NCBI RefSeq assembly: GCF_964340395.1
Contig: NC_135569.1
Location: 7,501 to 71,500 of the forward strand
Reading direction: 5' to 3'
DNA length: 64,000 bases
Source: Glandiceps talaboti
Taxonomy: Eukaryota > Hemichordata > Enteropneusta > Spengelidae
In this document: piece by piece, positions 56,570-64,000 of the stretch
How the letters are laid out: every line of letters begins with the position of its first letter
Numbering within the stretch: position 1 is the stretch's first letter
Made by a program: the position numbers and the translations under genes
The notes under the pieces: generated by a model
The model's input: the letters and a program-made list of their open reading frames with translations, nothing else
Database searches by the model: none
Told to the model about the DNA's origin: nothing

Positions 56570-57012
56570 CGAATATGAAAGTCAACAAAGAACTGCGCAA
56601 TGTTATGAATGTAAGGTATTATGTAAAAAATAAAAAATAACAACAAAACACATCGAATTCTCACAACACAACGTAATCGAATACAACACATCATGATTTC
56701 CATGCCTGATATTTTAATATCTATATATCTGTGATATTTTGAAAACTGATTGTCTCGAACTGGTCTAAAACAGAAACAAGAAAATTACTCAGGTAAATAA
56801 GTTTAAAATTATATTTAACCCCCCCCCCCCCCCATAATAGTCTGTGGAATTTGGTTGTTGACTTTTTTTATATAGATGAAACCTGTCTTTACAGCTAGTC
56901 GGCGTTACAGTGAGTATGGTGTGTATGAAATTATGTTGAAATTGAAAAAAAGGTGTGTCAAACGACACTGCCCCAGTCGACAAAACTATCATTGTCCTTT
57001 GTTTTCATAGCC

Positions 57013-58017
57013 TCAGCCTAGTCCTGGAAATCCTGTGAGGTTGTTAGGCTCTGTCAGTAAGCAGGCTACCACGAAAAGATTTCCAACTACAAAATGTAAT
57101 TGTACTGTATGCCAAGCAAGTTCTTTGAAATTACCGTTCCTGAAGTCTTTCTCTAAGTTAAACGCTTTCGTGACGGTCGGCATAGGTAGAAAAAACCATT
57201 TGGAGAAATTCATGGCCAACACCGCGAAAATAACGTAGGGTGCGAATAAGAGTAGTGCGTAGAGGTACTGAGACCCGCTTCGACCAATGAGAACAGCGAT
57301 AGTCTTGACGCCGGCATCCTGATCAACTTCCAAGTTTCTTGTGTTGTTGCTATGAAGTATTGCCTCTGCGCTCAGAGCGAGAGGTATAGCATATAGAATA
57401 GGGGTGTATGAAGCCTGTCCACATTGGGCCAAGTACGAGAACAGCACAGCCACAGGACCAAAATGTACCATAACGGACACATCTCCCAACGCGAGGTATT
57501 TCCACTTACCCGTGTAGAGGAAAGAATTAGATAAGCCACCAAAGAATATCAAAGCAAGTTGTTCCATCTTGGCTGTTGATAAGATAGTGATCAGAAGCAA
57601 ACATGCACATGAAAAGGAGTACATAACGGCTCCGAACGTAACAACTTCGCTAGGTTTTAGCAGTCCATCCACCAACACCGGCGTGCATCCACGTCGACGG
57701 CGATCTCTGTCAATTCCACGGATAAAATCATAATAAGCGTTGACAAGGTTACCGGCACCGTGTATAGACACAAGCGCAAAGCATGAAACGACGAACACGG
57801 TCAAGTTAAATTGTCCACTTGTTTTGTAGGCCAGTACGTTCCCCAACATTACTGGTATCAACGATACACCCAGAGACCATGGTCGTAAAGCGATGATATA
57901 CGACCAGATTCCAGTTTTCATAGACAGTACTAGTCCTTCTTCAGTGGTGGTTTGAATTCCGTTTGGTTGCTGTTTCGCCGCCCCATTCTGGAAAGTCGGC
58001 CTCTTTGTTACTTCCAT
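57013..58017 (-). CDS. UBIAD1: UbiA prenyltransferase domain-containing protein 1 (single exon)
   Basis: This is a 334-residue polytopic membrane prenyltransferase that makes menaquinone-4 (vitamin K2), and also ubiquinone in some reports, in ER/Golgi membranes. Recognised by LRPWSLGVSLIPVMLGNVLA, HGAGNLVNAYYDFIRGID (first Asp-rich motif, NxxxD), LALIFFGGLSNSFLYTG and AIPLALSAEAILHSNNTR followed by EVDQDAG (second motif). Human UBIAD1 is 338 residues, so the length fits a start at 58017, where caacATGga is a good Kozak context. The frame is open back to 58188, but that extension has no counterpart in the family. The gene has no intron, unlike the two-exon human gene. It is intact and divergent from the spermidine synthase gene. 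Confidence 0.95.
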   Translation of the reverse strand: MEVTKRPTFQNGAAKQQPNGIQTTTEEGLVLSMKTGIWSYIIALRPWSLGVSLIPVMLGNVLAYKTSGQFNLTVFVVSCFALVSIHGAGNLVNAYYDFIRGIDRDRRRRGCTPVLVDGLLKPSEVVTFGAVMYSFSCACLLLITILSTAKMEQLALIFFGGLSNSFLYTGKWKYLALGDVSVMVHFGPVAVLFSYLAQCGQASYTPILYAIPLALSAEAILHSNNTRNLEVDQDAGVKTIAVLIGRSGSQYLYALLLFAPYVIFAVLAMNFSKWFFLPMPTVTKAFNLEKDFRNGNFKELAWHTVQLHFVVGNLFVVACLLTEPNNLTGFPGLG

Positions 58018-58262
58018 GTTGAAATCTCGTGACCGAGTCCGTAGATCAATTCGACGTATTACGTAAAGTTTATCTGGATTTAGATAGAAAAGGCTGTGTA
58101 AATTTTCAGATTTGATGAATAACAAATCTACAACATTTTGAAATCTCATCGTACTCACTACAAGTGTGTTTAGTTCAAAGATCTCCAAAGAAATTTTTAT
58201 CTACTTCGCTAATCAGACACTGGTTAATTATGTGCATTATATTCTTTACGTTATTATGGTAA

Positions 58263-58397
58263 TATAAAGAGTGTGCATAATAAAGTAGTGTTTGATCATA
58301 AAAAAATAAAGAATATGCATAAAACAATAGCGATTGACTAAAAAAGATAAAGAGTATGTAGAACATAATAGTGGTTGATTATAATAACATAGAGAAT
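58263..58397. repeat. Degenerate ~42-bp tandem repeat
   Basis: Three and a part copies start with ataaagagtgtgcat, ataaagaatatgcat, ataaagagtatgt and atagagaatg. They lie directly before the 56-bp minisatellite. Confidence 0.8.
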
Positions 58398-58400
58398 GTA

Positions 58401-59352
58401 CCAGTGTCTCAATGATTTACAGCAGTGTTATTGCCATATATACGGTTGCCCCTCTCTCAGTGTCTCAATGATTAACAGCAGTGTTATTGCCATATATACG
58501 GTTGCCCCTCTCTCAGTGTCTCAATGATTTACAGCAGTGTTATTGCCATATATACGGTTGCCCCTCTCTCAGTGACTCAATGATAACAGCAGTGTTATTG
58601 CCATATATACGGTTGCCCCTCTCTCAGTGTCTCAATGATAACAGCAGTGTTATTGCCATATATACGGTTGCCCCTCTCTCAGTGTCTCAATGATAACAGC
58701 AGTGTTATTGCCATATATACGGTTGCCCCTCTCTCAGTGTCTCAATGATAACAGCAGTGTTATTGCCATATATACGGTTGCCCCTTTCTCAGTGTCTCAA
58801 TGATTAACAGCAGTGTTATTGCCATATATACGGTTGCCCCCCTCTCAGTGTCTCAAAGATTAACAGCAGTGTTATTGCCATATATACGGTTGCCCCTCTC
58901 TCAGTGTCTCAATGATTAACAGCAGTGTTATTGCCATGTCTACGGTTGCCCCTCTCTCAGTGTCTCAATGATTAACAGCAGTGTTATTGCCATATATACG
59001 GTTGCCCCTCTCTCAGTGTCTCAATGATTAACAGTAGTGTTATTGCCATGTCTACGGTTGCCCCTCTCTCAGTGTCTCAATGATTAACAGCAGTGTTATT
59101 GCCATATATACGGTTGCCCCTCTCTCAGTGTCTCAATGATAACAGCAGTGTTATTGCCATATCTACGGTTGCCCCTCTCTCAGTGTCTCAATGATAACAG
59201 CAGTGTTATTGCCATATATACGATTGCCCCTCTCTCAGTGTCTCAATGATAACAGCAGTGTTATTGTCATATATACGGTTGCCCCTCTCTCAGTGTCTCA
59301 ATGATAACAGCAGTGGTATTGCCATATCTACATACGGTTGCCCCTCTCTCAT
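58401..59352. repeat. 56-bp minisatellite, about 17 copies
   Basis: The unit runs cagtgtctcaatgat(t)aac, agcagtgttattgccatata, tacggttgcccctctct. Copies differ by gattaac/gataac, catatata/catgtcta and single changes. Variants are interspersed, suggesting repeated unequal exchange. It lies about 0.4 kb upstream of the UBIAD1 start. Confidence 0.97.
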
Positions 59353-60334
59353 CATTTATGTACTCAACAGACACATCATATTCATGACTATGATATACTC
59401 GGTTGCCAGAGATTTGGAAAATGGAATGTAAATTTTTCATGGAATTGCAAGCTTATAGCGCCTTGTAATATGCCTAAACCTTGTCAGTACAAAGTTAAAG
59501 TAATTTGTGAAATTTGGATTCTTAAGATATAACCTAACTTCAAAACATAATTAATTATCCTGTTTAAAACAGGCTTTAGGTTTATACATAGGGTACTGAG
59601 CTGTATTATCGATATATGTACCAAAGCAATTACACATTTTACATATTCACCATAAAATTTATTATGCAACATTGAAACAAAATTATATTTAAAAAAACCT
59701 ATAGGATATGCGCACAGCATTGTTATCAAGTGGTATGTACCAATTACATGTGCGACATTTGAAGCATTCGTATTTCAACCGGGATGATAGGTCATCCGAA
59801 TCGCGCCAGCTGACGGTACGTTTTTGCCACGTTTTAGTATGCAGTTGCGAACACTGTAGCGCCACCAACGGCCTAAATTCCTTGTGTGAATCGTGAAATT
59901 TTGTGTACCAATATATTCACCTCTGAGTGTCGTGGAGGGTTCCCTACTATACTGTCGCCGCCAAGAAATCTCTCCAAATCCATTTCATCGTTGCGAGATT
60001 CGTGTTCGAAAATGGGGAAGCAAGCTGATTCACTGAGAGATTGAAGTAAACAAGTAGGTCCTACAGGGACCAGTCGAGTCTCCGGCGGGGCTCGGTGAGA
60101 TGGATTAATTGTTCCATCTGGCCGACGAAAAGTCACTGAACCCCCCCCCCCCTCTGTAAAACAGAAAACAGACTGACTCTGTATCACTTAATTCTAAAAC
60201 ATGATACCCCCACCCCCTATATATCATATTTACATGACAGGTATTTGATATTGACTCATCGTGGACTGCTTGACTAAATACTTTATAGTAGGATAGCATA
60301 ATAGCGACTACAGCGTAAATATATATTCAAAAAA

Positions 60335-60364
60335 GTTTAATAATAATAATAATAATAATAATAA

Positions 60365-60423
<59 letters not shown>

Positions 60424-60444
60424 GTTATTATTATTATTATAATT
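60335..60444. repeat. (AAT)n-(ATT)n palindromic microsatellite
   Basis: About nine AAT units turn into about 25 ATT units, so the tract can fold on itself. It lies inside transposon copy 2. Confidence 0.95.
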
Positions 60445-60675
60445 TATTGTTTAATGACCATTAAAAACACATTTCTCAACGGTGTGCACATAACAAATCG
60501 CAAAATTTAAAAACATGATTCAGAGAAAAAAATACATCTATTTAAAAAATGCCAAGCACATGACATAGCACCTTCACAGTAAAAGGTAGATTCTTTATCA
60601 AGGTATTTATAGGCAAGACATATTAGGTAAACACCAGAATATATCTGAATGTTATCAAAATAAATAGACCTGTTG

Positions 60676-60968
60676 CCGGTTCCAAGATGCATTGCGCGTC
60701 TATCCATACAAAGCCATGTACGCGCTTCTCTGGGGATGGTCATGGTGGTTGTCACTTGACCGTACCTGGCCCTGTGTTACCCATAAAATCCCTTTCTGTC
60801 ATTGATAATGTTTAATCTTTCTTATACAAAATCACTCATAATCAAAGAGGTCAACATGTCTTTCCATCATTTCCTGATAAAAATGTTATTTCAACCGTAG
60901 TAAAGACAAAACAAGAGTAACTGTAACAACAAGAAGCCGTCCTCTCGCGCAATGCATCTTGGAACCGG
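60676..60968. repeat. Perfect 23-bp inverted repeat, 247 bp apart
   Basis: The sequence ccggttccaagatgcattgc (gcg follows) at 60676-60698 is matched exactly in inverse orientation at 60946-60968, within transposon copy 2. It may mark a nested small element. Confidence 0.8.
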
Positions 60969-62045
60969 AAAATTGACTATAGAATGCAAATGAGCACTTC
61001 CATAATGGTTAATCGACCAGACTGGATTATGTAGAGCATATATTGGCCATTGATTATGAAATACCCAAGTATTTACATGACTTTCTATAACTAGTGTGGT
61101 AGGTAATACATGTATCGTATACTTGTGTTTGAGCGTCACTCCAGGTGAAGTAATATCAAAGTAAGAAACAGGGGCAAGAAAAAATACCACAGTCCGGACA
61201 AGGTGATGCCACTGTAGAAATGTTTTTTTTCTTCCATTAAAATCCCCCCAAAAAAACACAACACAATGACACCAACCCCATTCAAAATTTTCAAAGCAGG
61301 ATGACCTCCTAATGCCAATTTCAAAAACAGGGTGACCCCTATCAATCCACCCCCCCCCCCCAGGCCGAAGCAACTGACCGGTCCCTAAAATCAAGATGGC
61401 CGCGTTCATCCATGAAGTTGTCAGCATGGTCAGATAAGCCTAGTGTTCAACTTTCAACTGACGTACAACTACAGAGCTTTTATTTGGAGTTGACACGATG
61501 AACAACGGATAACGAGAATACCACGTGGAGAAAAAAAACCCAACACTTGGTAAGTATTTTATTTTTGGTCACACGAGTTTTCTATGTGCTAAAGTTTAGG
61601 TTCATCTTCAATCTTCATCACGTGAATTTTACTTTTATAGAGACAAATTTGACAGCAGACAACAGAAGAACCAAAATAAAATTTTCTTATGTCATCAAAA
61701 ATATTTACGATTGCAATGATACTGCTCAGTGTAATCCGCCACCATTTGAAAATAATCGTAGAATGTCTTGTTTAATAGTTCATGGCCTACATCATATATA
61801 GTCGTCAAAAAGTTTGGGACACAAATGTGAATGGTAGCCGAAAATACAATGTTTTTGAATTTTGGCACATATCCGATGATATCCAAATATATTAGTAGGC
61901 AATATAAGCTCAGCGACATGTCGTCTGCAATTTAAAACCCCGGAAGTGCATTGGAGTCGTGTGACAACAGACTTACTCACACTTCCGGTTAACAGTCTAC
62001 ACGTGTGTTCCATACATTCAATCGACGCGTCCCTCGTCTGATGAG

Positions 62046-62054
62046 TACATAAAG
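62046..62054 (+). promoter_or_regulatory. Possible TATA-like box of spermidine synthase
   Basis: The sequence tacataaag lies 70 bp before the ATG. The match is weak and the gene may well be TATA-less. Confidence 0.25.
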
Positions 62055-62114
62055 CCTACGACCGACTGACGACAGCCTCACATCACCAGTCAGCGTGACA
62101 CGATCAAGATATAG

Positions 62115-64000
<1,886 letters not shown>

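Larger units (their letters stand above)
60064..61384. mobile_element. Non-autonomous inverted-repeat DNA transposon (copy 2)
   Basis: The left end gggaccagtcgagtctccgg matches the reverse complement of the right end (gggaccggtcagttgcttcgg). Subterminal C-rich tracts are at 60138 and 61350. Both outer 250 bp resemble copy 1 at 26661-28393 (right part: gcgtcact.caggtg.agtaata, ccattcaaaat, tcaaaaacaggg). It has no transposase. The target duplication is uncertain (CTA or TA). Confidence 0.7.

Noticed and set aside
58018-58188. In-frame upstream extension of UBIAD1
   Set aside because: It exceeds the family length and has no similarity. The internal ATG has the better context and gives 334 residues.

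Overview
This is animal nuclear DNA. The genes are split by GT-AG introns, the sequence is AT-rich and full of microsatellites, and LINE tails and small inverted-repeat transposons are present. The protein families (mucin-like SEA/sushi receptor, beta-lactamase-like ectoenzymes, UBIAD1, spermidine synthase) fit a marine invertebrate bilaterian. A hemichordate, cephalochordate or lophotrochozoan are all possible, and I cannot name the species from sequence alone.

Layout. (1) Bases 1-12956 are a satellite-like array of eight units with a 1.40 kb base unit. The variants differ by a 34-bp duplication and by one to three extra copies of a ~332-bp sub-repeat. Every unit carries a CTCF-like box, and most carry a DR1-like AGGTCA repeat. 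(2) Bases 12957-18600 hold no gene I can support, only old repeats, microsatellites and one hairpin. (3) Bases 18600-29400 hold two tandem plus-strand genes for secreted, probably membrane-anchored serine hydrolases of the beta-lactamase/penicillin-binding fold. They share four coding exons with identical intron phases. A 1.7-kb inverted-repeat element sits in the last intron of the second gene, ending about 20 bp before the splice acceptor. (4) Bases 32186-51408 hold one large minus-strand gene that I assembled from 18 phase-compatible coding exons, about 1,990 residues. Its order is signal peptide, fourteen 22-residue repeats, five sushi domains, about 45 Gly/Gln/Pro/Glu octapeptides, a sixth sushi domain, a SEA domain, a Thr-rich mucin stretch, a second SEA domain, a transmembrane helix and a cytoplasmic tail. 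(5) Bases 51409-57012 are gene-free, with a ~400-bp foldback just upstream of the large gene, an inverted-repeat element, tandem repeats and a LINE tail. (6) Bases 57013-58017 are an intact, single-exon UBIAD1 gene on the minus strand. (7) About 4.1 kb away and diverging from it is the first coding exon of spermidine synthase (62124-62254). The rest of that gene lies beyond the window.

The genes do not form a pathway. The large receptor-like protein and the two hydrolases would all act at the cell surface or outside the cell. UBIAD1 (membrane prenyltransferase) and spermidine synthase (cytosolic polyamine synthesis) are housekeeping genes whose linkage appears to be shared with human 1p36.22.
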